A DNA stretch of 64,000 nt from the NCBI RefSeq assembly GCF_050410795.1, contig NZ_CP191258.1, positions 1,922,001 through 1,986,000 of the forward strand. The letters run 5' to 3'. Below the pieces are notes generated by a model. The model was not told where the DNA came from. It did not search any database and worked only from the letters and a program-made list of their open reading frames with translations. The stretch is from Fontivita pretiosa. GTDB taxonomy: Bacteria > Planctomycetota > Phycisphaerae > Tepidisphaerales > Tepidisphaeraceae. Of this stretch, positions 25,783 to 34,393 are shown piece by piece (positions within the stretch are counted from its first letter, which is position 1; every line of letters starts with the position of its first letter). Position numbers and translations under genes: made by a program.

Positions 25783-27016
25783 AGAAGTGCTGGACGCCGA
25801 TGGTGATGTACGAGCCGTAAGGATCCCGCAGCTTGATCGACGTCGGCATTCCGTTGATCGTATTCACGGTGTCAACCATGTACACGTGCTGTCCGCGCCG
25901 CTCGCCCTGGAAGTCGGAGTTGGCAAATCCTGCCGGGCCGCCCGCGATCACCGTCATGCCGGCGTCGAGCTGCGCCTTGATCCAGGTGAGGTAGACATTG
26001 GCGTCGGGGAACGACTCGGCCGGGAGGCGCCCGCTGTTCACGCCAAGCGCCTCCCACCACCCCGTGCCCGGATTGTTTCCGCCGGCGATCGAGGCGTAGG
26101 TCCCCTCGTTGTTGCGGAAGAAGGCCCACGCCTTCTCCACCACCGGCACCCACATCGATTCCTGCATTTTGAGCCTGGCATACGCCGGGGAGCCACCGCT
26201 GTCGGTGTATAGGTCGGCGTCCACGCGGACAAAGACGTCCTGTCCGCCGCGGCGAAAGTGCACCGCGAAGGTCCCGTCGCCCAGGTCCGCCACGAGCTGG
26301 CGGATGCTGTGCGTATGGGTCCTGGCCAGACTTGACAGCGGGGCCATGAAGTAGCAGTCGCCGATCGAGCCCTGGAAGACGTCGTCTGGCGTCGGGCCGG
26401 CGTCGGCGAACAGCGGCTTGCCCTGGAAGTTCTTCTTGCTGTACCCCATCGTGTGCGCGACAGGATCAATCAGCGCCTGCCCATTCAGCTCGCGCGAAAC
26501 CGCCTGCTGGTACTCGCCCGGGCCGAGCTGCCATCTCAGGTTCATGAACCCCGCGACGCGATGCACGCGGCGAGAGCTGTGTTCGTACGCAGAGGCATCG
26601 ATGTAATCCGTGTCCTCGGCATCGACCCAGAATGAGTCGTATCCCGCCTGCCCGTAGTTGTTGTCGTTCTGCGAGCCGCCAATGCTGACGATGACGTCGT
26701 TTCCGTCGCCGCCGAAGCTGAAGTCGGCATCGGTGCCGCCGTAAAGGCAATCGTTTCCTGCTTCGCCGAAGAGCATGTCGTTGCCGGCGTCTCCGCAGAG
26801 GGCATCGTTGTCGTCGCCGCCGTGGAGTCGGTCGTGTTCCGCGCCGCCGTGCGCCGAGTCGCTGCCTGCGCCACCGTGCGTCGTGTCGTTGCCGCAGTCG
26901 CCGAAGAGCTGGTCGTCGCCGTCCTGGCCGTGGAGCACGTCGTTGCCGTAACCGCCGCGCATCGAGTCTCTCGCAGCGCCGCCGTACATCGTGTCGCTGC
27001 CGTCGGAGCCATACAT
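25748..27016 (-). CDS. Calpain-type cysteine protease domain with N-terminal RTX-like repeats (5' end disrupted)
   Basis: 422 residues are readable in this frame. Residues 1-115 are RTX/hemolysin-type calcium repeats (GGYGNDVLHGQDGDDQLFGD and similar). About 205-415 match the calpain C2 core: GSIGDCYFMAPLSSL with Cys221, VPVVEKAWAFF, WWEALG, GQHVYMVDTV with His377, and KLRDPYGSY where Asp398 replaces the usual Asn of the triad. The visible start is not convincing: a strong AAGGAGA site precedes an ATG at 27125 in a different frame that stops after 20 codons, and a third frame encodes MSIVGTDASDVISI just upstream of the RTX repeats. One or two frameshifts (real or sequencing errors) are likely. 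Confidence 0.75.
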   Translation of the reverse strand: MYGSDGSDTMYGGAARDSMRGGYGNDVLHGQDGDDQLFGDCGNDTTHGGAGSDSAHGGAEHDRLHGGDDNDALCGDAGNDMLFGEAGNDCLYGGTDADFSFGGDGNDVIVSIGGSQNDNNYGQAGYDSFWVDAEDTDYIDASAYEHSSRRVHRVAGFMNLRWQLGPGEYQQAVSRELNGQALIDPVAHTMGYSKKNFQGKPLFADAGPTPDDVFQGSIGDCYFMAPLSSLARTHTHSIRQLVADLGDGTFAVHFRRGGQDVFVRVDADLYTDSGGSPAYARLKMQESMWVPVVEKAWAFFRNNEGTYASIAGGNNPGTGWWEALGVNSGRLPAESFPDANVYLTWIKAQLDAGMTVIAGGPAGFANSDFQGERRGQHVYMVDTVNTINGMPTSIKLRDPYGSYITIGVQHFFNRSSAARIAW

Positions 27017-27125
27017 CGTGTCGAGATGCTGATTACGTCGCTGGCGTCAGTCCCCACGATGCTCATCGTGACCAGGTTGGTCCGAACATGACGCGCTGAT
27101 CAGGGCCTTCAATCGCTCCAAACAT
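27017..27125 (-). pseudogene. Frame-disrupted 5' portion of the RTX/calpain gene
   Basis: From the ATG at 27125 (AAGGAGA upstream) a 20-codon frame runs to a TGA that overlaps the ATG of a second frame at 27067. The second frame encodes VGTDASDVISI, a fitting beginning for an RTX domain, but shifts out of phase near 27022 relative to the DTMYGSDGSD repeats. A one-base change near 27022 would join it to the main gene. Confidence 0.45.
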
Positions 27126-27317
27126 GACGATTCTCCTTGCGGGCAGTATTGCCTCGCTTGTCGAAGCTGGCGTGCTTGTACGAGAATCGCCACAACGCAA
27201 CCATTGCCCTGAGCGGGTCCAACGGGCGCAGGGCAGGGACACGGAACCATCGATGCACATCGATGCGAACGGGAACTTCATTGCATGATCCGCGTCACAA
27301 GCAGACAAGGAATCCCT

Positions 27318-28073
27318 ATGAAAAAGCTCTCACTCCTGGCAGTCGCACTGGCGATGGGCGTGCTCATCAGTGCTGAGGACATCGCGCACGCACAGCAGGA
27401 TCCCCAGGCAAATCCGCGGACGATCTCCACCTCCGGCGAGGCGGTCGTTTACGTCACGCCTTCCGAAGCGATCATCACCCTGGGCGTGCAGACCGCTGAC
27501 GCCAACCTCGAACGCGCCCGCAATGAGAACGAGGAAAGATCCGGACGACTCGTCAAGGCGATCAAGGCGCTGGGGATCGAGGACAAGCACCTGGCCACCG
27601 ACAACATGAGCGTCGAGATCCGCTACAAGAACCACGCCGAAGGCGAGATCGACGCGTTTCGGGTACGTCGCACGTACATGATCACGCTCAAGGACCTGAA
27701 CAAGCTGGATCAGCTCGTCAGCACGGCGCTGACCAGCGGTGCGAACGTGCTGGCGGGCGTGGAGTTCCGCACCGGCGAGCTCCGCAAGCACCGCGACGAA
27801 GCCCGCGCGATGGCCATCCGCGCCGCCAGGGAGAAGGCGATCGCGCTGGCCAACGAGCTGAACTGCCGCGTCGGCACGCCGCGGAATATCAGCGAGACCG
27901 GCGGCGGATACTGGGGACCGTCCTTCGCCAACCGCTACGCCATGGCCCAGAACATCGTACAGGAAATGCCCCCCGCCGGCGCCGAGGGCGGGGAGACCCT
28001 GCCCCTGGGACAGATCGCAGTCCGCGCCACCGTCAGCGTCACGTTTGACTTGGAGCCGCAGCCCGCGAGGTAG
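27318..28073 (+). CDS. SIMPL-domain (DUF541) periplasmic protein
   Basis: A 251-residue protein; the ATG at 27318 with AAGGAA upstream gives a clear signal peptide (MKKLSLLAVALAMGVL... cleaved near AHA-Q). The mature part is the SIMPL/BP26-type fold: RTISTSGEAVVYVTPSEAIITLGVQT, a central helix-strand unit, and a C-terminal strand IAVRATVSVTFDLE. Family members (YggE, BP26, SIMPL) are periplasmic and some relate to oxidative stress or channel-like oligomers. Length is normal. It is monocistronic as far as visible. Confidence 0.9.
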   Translation: MKKLSLLAVALAMGVLISAEDIAHAQQDPQANPRTISTSGEAVVYVTPSEAIITLGVQTADANLERARNENEERSGRLVKAIKALGIEDKHLATDNMSVEIRYKNHAEGEIDAFRVRRTYMITLKDLNKLDQLVSTALTSGANVLAGVEFRTGELRKHRDEARAMAIRAAREKAIALANELNCRVGTPRNISETGGGYWGPSFANRYAMAQNIVQEMPPAGAEGGETLPLGQIAVRATVSVTFDLEPQPAR

Positions 28074-28109
28074 GCGCTATGGAATCGGCCGCTTCGCCTC
28101 TCGCGCCCG

Positions 28110-28230
28110 GTGAACGGGGGTATCGTGAAAGACGATCTCCGCGCCGAGACGATGTTCCCGGCGCCGATACGTTGGCCGCATTCAGGGCACGGCTCGCTTG
28201 CCTCCGCCGCGACGAAGAGGTCATACCGCA
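28110..28230 (-). pseudogene. Possible decayed zinc-knuckle protein remnant
   Basis: In the 299-bp gap between the SIMPL gene and mqnC, a minus-strand frame encodes LRYDLFVAAEASEPCPECGQRIG. This recalls the RYDLRG...CPECG C-terminus of small membrane proteins common in Phycisphaerae. The surrounding frame is broken or overlaps other genes. Weak evidence; the rest of the gap shows nothing definable. Confidence 0.2.
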
Positions 28231-28372
28231 ATGACGCCAGTGAAGCTGATCGCCAACCGTGCGCCCGCGCAAACCGCGCACCAGCGCTTAGCACCCCGCG
28301 GCCACGCCGATCAAAGGCAGGATGAAGACGAATCGCACGCTGGCCGCTCCACGTTGTAAGCGGCCGCAAAGT

Positions 28373-29803
28373 CTACCTGATGTCACCCAGGATCGGAAGC
28401 TGAAGCGTCTCGCTGCGATCCTGCCCGTCATCCAGCCCCGGGGCCGAGCCGACGAACTGGCGGTCGAGCTTCCTGACATGGCGAAGTGGTGGATGCGGAT
28501 CGGGAAGCAGGTCGGGTGAATTCGGCCCGTCGTGACGCTTCAGGACGTTGTAGTACTGATCGCGCTGGGCAGGAATCCAGCCGGCGTCGCGAATCAGGCG
28601 GCAGATCTCGCGCTCGTTGAGCCGATAGGTCGTGCCCGCGGCGCTGACGACGTTCTCCTCCATCATCACGCTGCCCATGTCATTGGCCCCGAAGAACAAC
28701 GCGAGCTGCCCGATCTTCGGGCCCATCGTCACCCACGAGCTTTGAATCGAAGGGATATTGTCCAGGTAGATTCGCGCGATCGCGAGCATGCGGAGGTATT
28801 CATACGCCCCGGCCATGCGAACCACCCGCCCGCGGAGAATGTCTTCGTTGGTCGAATCGTCGAATGGGCCGTGGATGTCCGGATCCCACTCCTGCGCGCG
28901 ACCCAGCGGCGTGTTCTCGCGCTGGAACGGCCAGTGGATGAAAGCGGTATAAGAACCGAGGCATGAAGGCACGGAGGCACAGAGGCACGAAGGGTCCGGA
29001 ACGGATTTCGCGAAGACACCCGGATGTTTCTCCATCACGTCGTGCCTTCGTGCCCTCGCGCCTTCATCCTTCAGCGAAAGCGCATAGTCCTGCATATCGC
29101 GCAGCGCCGCCATGTGCTCGATGCGTTCGCGGACGAACTCGATGTGCCCGATGAGCATGGTGCAGCTCGTGTTCATCCCCTCTTCATGGGCCACGCGCAT
29201 CACGCGCAGCCAGTCGTCGCCGCTGCACTTGCCCAGCCCGATTCGCCGCCGCACCCGCGGCGCGAAGATCTCTCCCCCGCCGCCGGGGATCGTGTCCAGC
29301 CCGGCCTTTCTGAACCGGCGGATAATCTCGCGCACGTCCATGCCGAAGAATCGCTCGAACTCGACGAACTCCGGCGGACTGAAGGCATGAATGTGGATCG
29401 TCGGGAAGTTGGATTTGATGTAGCGGAGCAGGTTCTCGTAGTACTCGATCGGCAGGCGGTCGTTCATCCCGCCCTGCATGAGGATCTGCGTCCCGCCGAT
29501 CGAGACCAGCTCGCGGATTTTCTGCCCGATCTGCTCGTGGCTGAGGGTATAGGCATCGGCGTCATCATGATCGCGGCGAAAAGCGCAGAACGTGCATCGG
29601 GCCGTGCAGACGTTGGTGTAGTTGATGTTCCGGTCGATCACGTAGGTGCGGTAATCTTCCGGATGCAGGCGAACAGTAACCGCGTGCGCCCACTGCCCCA
29701 GGTCATGCAGCGAGGCGTTGTGGTACAGTTCCATCGCCTGCGCCTCGCTCAGCCGCTGCCTGCCTTGCAGGATCGGATCGATGTTGAATGACAGTCTGCC
29801 CAT
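28373..29803 (-). CDS. mqnC: Cyclic dehypoxanthinyl futalosine synthase (MqnC-like radical SAM) with in-frame repeat insertion
   Basis: A 476-residue radical SAM enzyme of the futalosine menaquinone pathway. The start at 29803 gives MGRLSFNIDPILQG. The cluster motif CTARCTFC supplies Cys66, Cys70 and Cys73; IGGTQILMQGGMND, the IPGGGGEIFAPRVR motif and NTSCTMLIGHIE are typical. The family is about 370 residues. The excess is explained by about 40 extra residues at about 243-285 (ARARRHDV...CLCASVPSCL), where a repeat has inserted between MQD and SYTAFIHWPFQ, plus a C-terminal extension of about 55 residues after RDQYYNVL. The frame is intact. Other mqn genes are not in the window. CofH or MqnE are less likely because of the IPGGGGEI motif. 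Confidence 0.88.
   Translation of the reverse strand: MGRLSFNIDPILQGRQRLSEAQAMELYHNASLHDLGQWAHAVTVRLHPEDYRTYVIDRNINYTNVCTARCTFCAFRRDHDDADAYTLSHEQIGQKIRELVSIGGTQILMQGGMNDRLPIEYYENLLRYIKSNFPTIHIHAFSPPEFVEFERFFGMDVREIIRRFRKAGLDTIPGGGGEIFAPRVRRRIGLGKCSGDDWLRVMRVAHEEGMNTSCTMLIGHIEFVRERIEHMAALRDMQDYALSLKDEGARARRHDVMEKHPGVFAKSVPDPSCLCASVPSCLGSYTAFIHWPFQRENTPLGRAQEWDPDIHGPFDDSTNEDILRGRVVRMAGAYEYLRMLAIARIYLDNIPSIQSSWVTMGPKIGQLALFFGANDMGSVMMEENVVSAAGTTYRLNEREICRLIRDAGWIPAQRDQYYNVLKRHDGPNSPDLLPDPHPPLRHVRKLDRQFVGSAPGLDDGQDRSETLQLPILGDIR
28950..29076. repeat. GGCACGAAGG-type inverted repeat inserted in mqnC
   Basis: The left side (28963-28992) holds GAAGGCACGGAGGCACAGAGG; the right side (29038-29073) holds its approximate reverse complement as CGTGCCTTCGTGCCC and CGCGCCTTCATCC. 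The segment coincides with the extra residues of the encoded protein. Similar decamer-based repeats are, from memory, widespread in planctomycete genomes. Confidence 0.7.
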
Positions 29804-30092
29804 CGCGATGGAAAGTGTATGATCGCGCCGCCGCCAAGCCAATCGCGCCGGCCAATCCGGCCGCGGCTTTCAACGGATTTGGAAATACCGGCAGATCGTG
29901 TCGCGGGCAACTCGTGTCAAGCTCGTCCCGCAGGTGCGATGCTTCCGGGGTCCTGCAAATCCGGGCACACTCAGTGCTTTTTCGGCAACGGCCCAATCGT
30001 GGAAATCAGGCCAGGCAGAGGGTATTGTCGCCCCAGCAGGACACAATCCGCCGCGGCGAGTGCATCGCGGCTGAGAAGAACCAGGAGTCTGG

Positions 30093-30605
30093 ATGGCGAT
30101 GGAACAGGCGGTGCTGAGCGCATCCGGCGAGGATCGTCCCGGGATCATGGACGAGCTGTCGCAGTTTCTGCTGCAGTGCGGCGGGAACATCACCGACAGC
30201 CGCTCGGTGAACCTGGGCGGACGCTTTGCGCTGCTGATGCTCATCCGCGCCGAATCCGACGCCATGAACGCCATTCGCGCAGGACTGCACCGGCTGTCGG
30301 AGGCATCGATTCAGGCCGAGCTGCATCCTGTCAACGGGCGCGGGCAGCGCGTGCAGGATGCGTTTCCATTCGTCTTTACCGCCACCGGCGCCGATCAGGC
30401 CGGGGTCGTTCACCGCATCTCGCATCTGCTGCGGGTGCTGAACATCAACATCGACGACATCGAAACCCACGTCTACGACGACGCGACGTTTCGGCTGCGG
30501 ATGGACTTGTCCGTTCCCCGCGAGACGCCAATCACGATGTTGAAAGATTATCTGTCCTACCTGTGCCAGGAGCTGCATATCAGCGGAGACCTGAAACAGA
30601 AGTGA
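30093..30605 (+). CDS. Tandem ACT-domain protein (GcvR-like)
   Basis: A 170-residue protein with an AGGAG site before the ATG. Two ACT domains are visible: residues about 5-80 (VLSASGEDRPGIMDELSQFLLQCGGNITDSRS) and about 90-165 (TATGADQAGVVHRISHLLRVLNINIDDIET). This is the arrangement of GcvR-type proteins, which sense glycine or related amino acids and modulate transcription of glycine cleavage genes indirectly. The target here is unknown. The lactate dehydrogenase gene follows 51 bp later on the same strand and may be cotranscribed. Confidence 0.85.
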   Translation: MAMEQAVLSASGEDRPGIMDELSQFLLQCGGNITDSRSVNLGGRFALLMLIRAESDAMNAIRAGLHRLSEASIQAELHPVNGRGQRVQDAFPFVFTATGADQAGVVHRISHLLRVLNINIDDIETHVYDDATFRLRMDLSVPRETPITMLKDYLSYLCQELHISGDLKQK

Positions 30606-30656
30606 AGCTTCAAAACGCCGTGATCCGAGCAACGATGAACTGAATTCCCTCGCACC

Positions 30657-31631
30657 ATGCCCGAGCGCACCTCCAGAATCGCCATCGTCGGCGCCGGCTC
30701 GGTCGGCGCGACCATCGCCTATGCCTGCATGATCCGCGGCGTGGCCAAGCAGATCGCGCTGTACGACCTGAACAAGGCCAAGGTCGAAGCCGAAGTGCTG
30801 GACCTGAACCATGGCCTTCAGTTCGTGCCGATGGCGACGATCGAAGGCAGCGACGACGTGGCCGTCTGCAAGGACGCCGACGTCGTGGTCATCACCGCCG
30901 GCGCAAAACAGAAACCGGGGCAGACGCGCATGGACCTGGCTGCGGCCAATGCCCAGATCTGCCGTGCACTCGTGCCGCAGTTGCTGGGCGTGGCGCCGGG
31001 GGCGATCTATCTGCTCGTGACCAACCCCGTCGATGTAATCACCTACATCACGCTCAAGCTCAGCGGGCTTCCCGCCGCGCGCGTCTTTGGCTCTGGAACG
31101 GTGCTGGACAGCTCGCGGTTCCGCTTCCTGATCGCGCGGCGGCTGAACGTGGCCGTGCAGAACGTCCATGCCTACATCGCCGGCGAGCATGGCGATTCCG
31201 AGATCCCCCTGTGGAGCAGCGCATCGGTCGCGAACATCCCGCTGCACGAATGGGCCGTGCAGCATCACGGCAAGCTCAGCGTGCGCGATCGCACCGAGAT
31301 CTTCCAGAACGTCAAAACCGCCGCCTATCAGATCATCCAGGGCAAGGGCGCGACCAACTACGCGATCGGCCTCGCCACCGCGAAGATCCTGGAGGCGGTG
31401 CTGCACGACGAGAACCGCATCCTGCCGGTCAGCTCGCTGCTGAGCGACTACCGTCCGCTGGGCGCGGCACCGGGCCAGGGCATCAGCGACGTGTGCCTGA
31501 GCGTGCCGTGCATCGTCAACCGCGGCGGCGTGGAGACGACCCTGCCGATCCCCCTGAACGCCAATGAGCTCGCCGGGCTTCAGAACAGCGCAGCGACGAT
31601 CCGCGCGGCGATTCGGTCGCTGGGGTTCTGA
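30657..31631 (+). CDS. ldh: L-lactate dehydrogenase
   Basis: A 324-residue NAD-dependent dehydrogenase interconverting pyruvate and lactate. The Rossmann motif is GAGSVG (12-17) with Asp37 for NAD. The substrate-loop sequence AGAKQKPGQTR contains Gln85, the residue that distinguishes LDH from malate dehydrogenase (Arg there), and Arg91. Asp151 and Arg154 (DSSRFR) and catalytic His178 (GEHGDSE) are present. Length is normal. Cytoplasmic. No ribosome-binding site better than weak GA-rich sequence is seen upstream. Confidence 0.93.
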   Translation: MPERTSRIAIVGAGSVGATIAYACMIRGVAKQIALYDLNKAKVEAEVLDLNHGLQFVPMATIEGSDDVAVCKDADVVVITAGAKQKPGQTRMDLAAANAQICRALVPQLLGVAPGAIYLLVTNPVDVITYITLKLSGLPAARVFGSGTVLDSSRFRFLIARRLNVAVQNVHAYIAGEHGDSEIPLWSSASVANIPLHEWAVQHHGKLSVRDRTEIFQNVKTAAYQIIQGKGATNYAIGLATAKILEAVLHDENRILPVSSLLSDYRPLGAAPGQGISDVCLSVPCIVNRGGVETTLPIPLNANELAGLQNSAATIRAAIRSLGF

Positions 31632-31672
31632 GCCGGGCAAACAGATCCAACAGGCTATCGGGACGGTCTCGT

Positions 31673-32164
31673 TCAGGTTGAGTCTTGGCGGCCATTTTCC
31701 GCGCGCTCGCGGAGGCGCTGGAACTGGCGTTGTAGCTTTTCGAGTTCTTCGTCGCTCAGATCCTCCAGGTCCACCAGTTGATCCCGCGCCCCGCGCACGC
31801 CGCGGATCAGCTCGTCCAGCTTCAGGTGCACCGCCCGCGCGTCGCGGTTCTGCGTGTTCTGGATCAGAAACACCATCAGAAAAGTCACGATCGTCGTGCC
31901 CGTGTTGATCACGAGCTGCCAGGTGTCCGAGAAGCCAAACACCGGCCCGCTGATGGCCCAGACCAGCACCACGCCGACGGCGATGACGAACGCGGCAGGC
32001 GAGCCAACGCGCTGAGACGACCATTGGGCAAACTGCCTGAACCGCGGATAGCCACCGTTGCCATCGGCTGGCGGGATCGGGTTCGAATGGCTGTTGCGGG
32101 GCGAAGGCTGTGAAGGTTGAGCGGGGTTGTTGGGGCTGGTCATGTTTTGCGGTTCAGTCTCCAT
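31673..32164 (-). CDS. Low-affinity iron permease-family small membrane protein
   Basis: 163 residues from the ATG at 32164; ATGs at 32143 and 32281 are alternatives and none has a good ribosome-binding site. A disordered Pro/Asn/Ser-rich N-terminus precedes two transmembrane helices (AAFVIAVGVVLVWAISGP and WQLVINTGTTIVTFLMVFLIQ) followed directly by NTQNRDARAVHLKLDELI, the hallmark of the Fet4-like low-affinity iron permease family as found in bacteria. The C-terminus is a charged coiled-coil-like helix. Bacterial members are poorly characterised and iron transport is not assured. Confidence 0.8.
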   Translation of the reverse strand: METEPQNMTSPNNPAQPSQPSPRNSHSNPIPPADGNGGYPRFRQFAQWSSQRVGSPAAFVIAVGVVLVWAISGPVFGFSDTWQLVINTGTTIVTFLMVFLIQNTQNRDARAVHLKLDELIRGVRGARDQLVDLEDLSDEELEKLQRQFQRLRERAENGRQDST

Positions 32165-32326
32165 GTAGCTGCGACATGCGTGCAAAGCTTGCGCCAGTGT
32201 CAGTCCGCCGTGGGCATGGTGCGTGTCGAAGCAGCAGACCATCCACTGGGCATTTCCCGCCGCCGTTCGCGGGCGATACAATCACCGGTCGGCGGCCCGG
32301 TTCCTGGCAGCTTCCCGGATTCTTCG

Positions 32327-34393
32327 ATGGCAAATCGGCGGATCATGCTGTGTCTGATGACGGTTGCTCTGGCGTTGGCCGCCGGCGGATCGCCGTCCGC
32401 CGCCGCGACGTCGCTGGATGTGGAGCTGGGCTGGGGGGGAGCCTATCGCGCCGGGCGGTGGTCGCCGCTGTTCATCACCGCCGCTGATTCGCGCCCGCGA
32501 AATGTCCTGATCGAGCTGTACAGCCCGCAAGGAACCAATTTCGCCATGCGCATCCGCCAGATCGTCACGATCGGGCCGCAGAAGACGACGTTCGTCTTGT
32601 ACGCTCCGCTGGCGGGATACCTGGAATCGCTGAGCGTGACGTTGCGTGATCCGTCCAGCGGCAGGAGTCTGGCGGACTGGACGGGCGAATTCTTCTATGG
32701 CGGCGCGCCCGCCGGCGCCGCCACCCAGGCGCCGCAGGCGTTCGAGCATCTCATCCTCGTCAGCGGCCGGCACGGCGCGCAGCGCATCCTCCAGAATCAC
32801 TTTCACGACAACCGCATCGGCGTGTGTTCGGTGCATCCGCTGCGCCTTGCCGCCAGCCCGCAGGGTTACGACTCCGTGAGCGTCCTGGTGCTGGATCAAC
32901 CCGACCTGACGCGGCTGTCACGCGAGCAGCAGCAGGCCATCGTCGATTGGGTGCGCGGCGGCGGAATGCTGGTCTGCTGGATGAGCGAGGACGCGCAGCC
33001 GCCCAATGCGCCCATCATCGATGCGCTGCCCGCGGTGGTCGGCGAGAACATCGCGATCTCGCTGGAAGAACGCAGCGTTCGCGAAGCCGGCCTGCCGGCG
33101 CGATTCCGCAGCCTCAAGGGCCGGCAGCTCACTCCACTGCCCGACGCCCAGCGCATCCCGCTGTTCGGCGACGATGTCGCCGCATTCCGGCATCGTTTAG
33201 GGCTGGGGCATGTCGTTCTGCTTCCATTCGATCCTTCGACCTTCACGTTCGATTCGGCCACGGCATCCCATGCATTCTGGCGGCCGCTGCTCGATTCGGC
33301 CCTGGATCTTTACGACCCCGACTCGAAGAACCCCTACTACAACAACCCCTACAACGACGCGTGGCAGCAGACCCGCGCGCTGGCGGCCAGCCGGACGATG
33401 GACCTGCTCGGCGACGTGCCGGGCATCGGACGATTCGGCTTCTCCTACGTCGCCTATGTGTTGATCGGCATGATGCTGGTGGTCGGGCCGATCGACTGGA
33501 TCGTGCTCAAGCGTCTGGGCCGCCAGCCCTGGACGTGGCTCACCACTTCCGGGTGGATCGCGCTGGTTACGCTCGGAGCCATGTTCATCGGCTATGTGTT
33601 CAAGAGCGGGGATCTGCACTACCGCACGCTTCGGCTGATCGATCAGGTCGATGGCATGAGCATTGTCACCAACGACTCGATCGGCATCTACTCGCCGCGA
33701 ACGCGCATCTATGAGCTGACGGACATCGACCCCGAAGGCTGGTGGCAGCCGCTGGTGGCCGAGCCTGCCTACTACGCGCGCGGCGGGATGAAGACCGACA
33801 TCCGCTTTCATCAGGACTATCGCGGCAATCGCCCCGAGCAGATGCTGATCAACGTCTGGAACCTGAGGTTTCTGACGGCGCAGACGATTGCGCCGGCGCC
33901 GCCGGTCATCGAGGCCGATTTGCGCTATGAGCATCGCCACGGGGCGAACTTCGTGGTCGGCACGATCGTCAATCGCGGCCCGGTGCCGCTGAAGAACCTG
34001 CTGGTGCGCGTGAAGGGCGGGACATGTCCGCTCGGCGGCGAGCCGCTGCCGCCGGGCGCGCAAGTGCAGGTCAACCACCGCTTCACCGATCACGACCGCC
34101 GATTCCGATACAACCCGTACAACGCGCATCAATACGGCTTCTACGATCACGAATTGGCCGGGCAGTACGACGGCGTTTGGGACATTGACCCGAGGCGGTC
34201 GCGCGCGATCGATCGCATCCTCGACAATCGCCAGGATGCTGCCTGCATCTACGCCACCGCCGACGATGTCGCGCCGGTGGCGCGCCTGTCGCAGACAGGC
34301 GCTATCGAGAAACATATGCAGTACGTGCGTGCCGTCGTGTCGATCAAACCGATCCAGGCCCTTGCCGCTGGCGAAGGGGGAACAGGTCCATGA
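32327..34393 (+). CDS. Large membrane-anchored protein associated with an ABC transporter
   Basis: 688 residues. The ATG at 32327 starts a signal peptide (MANRRIMLCLMTVALALAAG), so the longer upstream frame is not used. A beta-rich periplasmic domain, then a glutamine amidotransferase-like/GldG-like domain (about 130-310, with QQQAIVDWVRGGGMLVCWMSED) are followed by two membrane helices around 375-425 and a C-terminal periplasmic domain. Its stop overlaps the ATPase start by 4 bp (ATGA), implying translational coupling. It is probably an auxiliary or membrane component of an exporter; the exact role is unknown. Confidence 0.8.
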   Translation: MANRRIMLCLMTVALALAAGGSPSAAATSLDVELGWGGAYRAGRWSPLFITAADSRPRNVLIELYSPQGTNFAMRIRQIVTIGPQKTTFVLYAPLAGYLESLSVTLRDPSSGRSLADWTGEFFYGGAPAGAATQAPQAFEHLILVSGRHGAQRILQNHFHDNRIGVCSVHPLRLAASPQGYDSVSVLVLDQPDLTRLSREQQQAIVDWVRGGGMLVCWMSEDAQPPNAPIIDALPAVVGENIAISLEERSVREAGLPARFRSLKGRQLTPLPDAQRIPLFGDDVAAFRHRLGLGHVVLLPFDPSTFTFDSATASHAFWRPLLDSALDLYDPDSKNPYYNNPYNDAWQQTRALAASRTMDLLGDVPGIGRFGFSYVAYVLIGMMLVVGPIDWIVLKRLGRQPWTWLTTSGWIALVTLGAMFIGYVFKSGDLHYRTLRLIDQVDGMSIVTNDSIGIYSPRTRIYELTDIDPEGWWQPLVAEPAYYARGGMKTDIRFHQDYRGNRPEQMLINVWNLRFLTAQTIAPAPPVIEADLRYEHRHGANFVVGTIVNRGPVPLKNLLVRVKGGTCPLGGEPLPPGAQVQVNHRFTDHDRRFRYNPYNAHQYGFYDHELAGQYDGVWDIDPRRSRAIDRILDNRQDAACIYATADDVAPVARLSQTGAIEKHMQYVRAVVSIKPIQALAAGEGGTGP

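Noticed and set aside
30006..32024. 672-codon minus-strand frame across the ACT and LDH genes
   Set aside because: Spans two well-supported plus-strand genes and part of the permease-like gene; low-complexity product.
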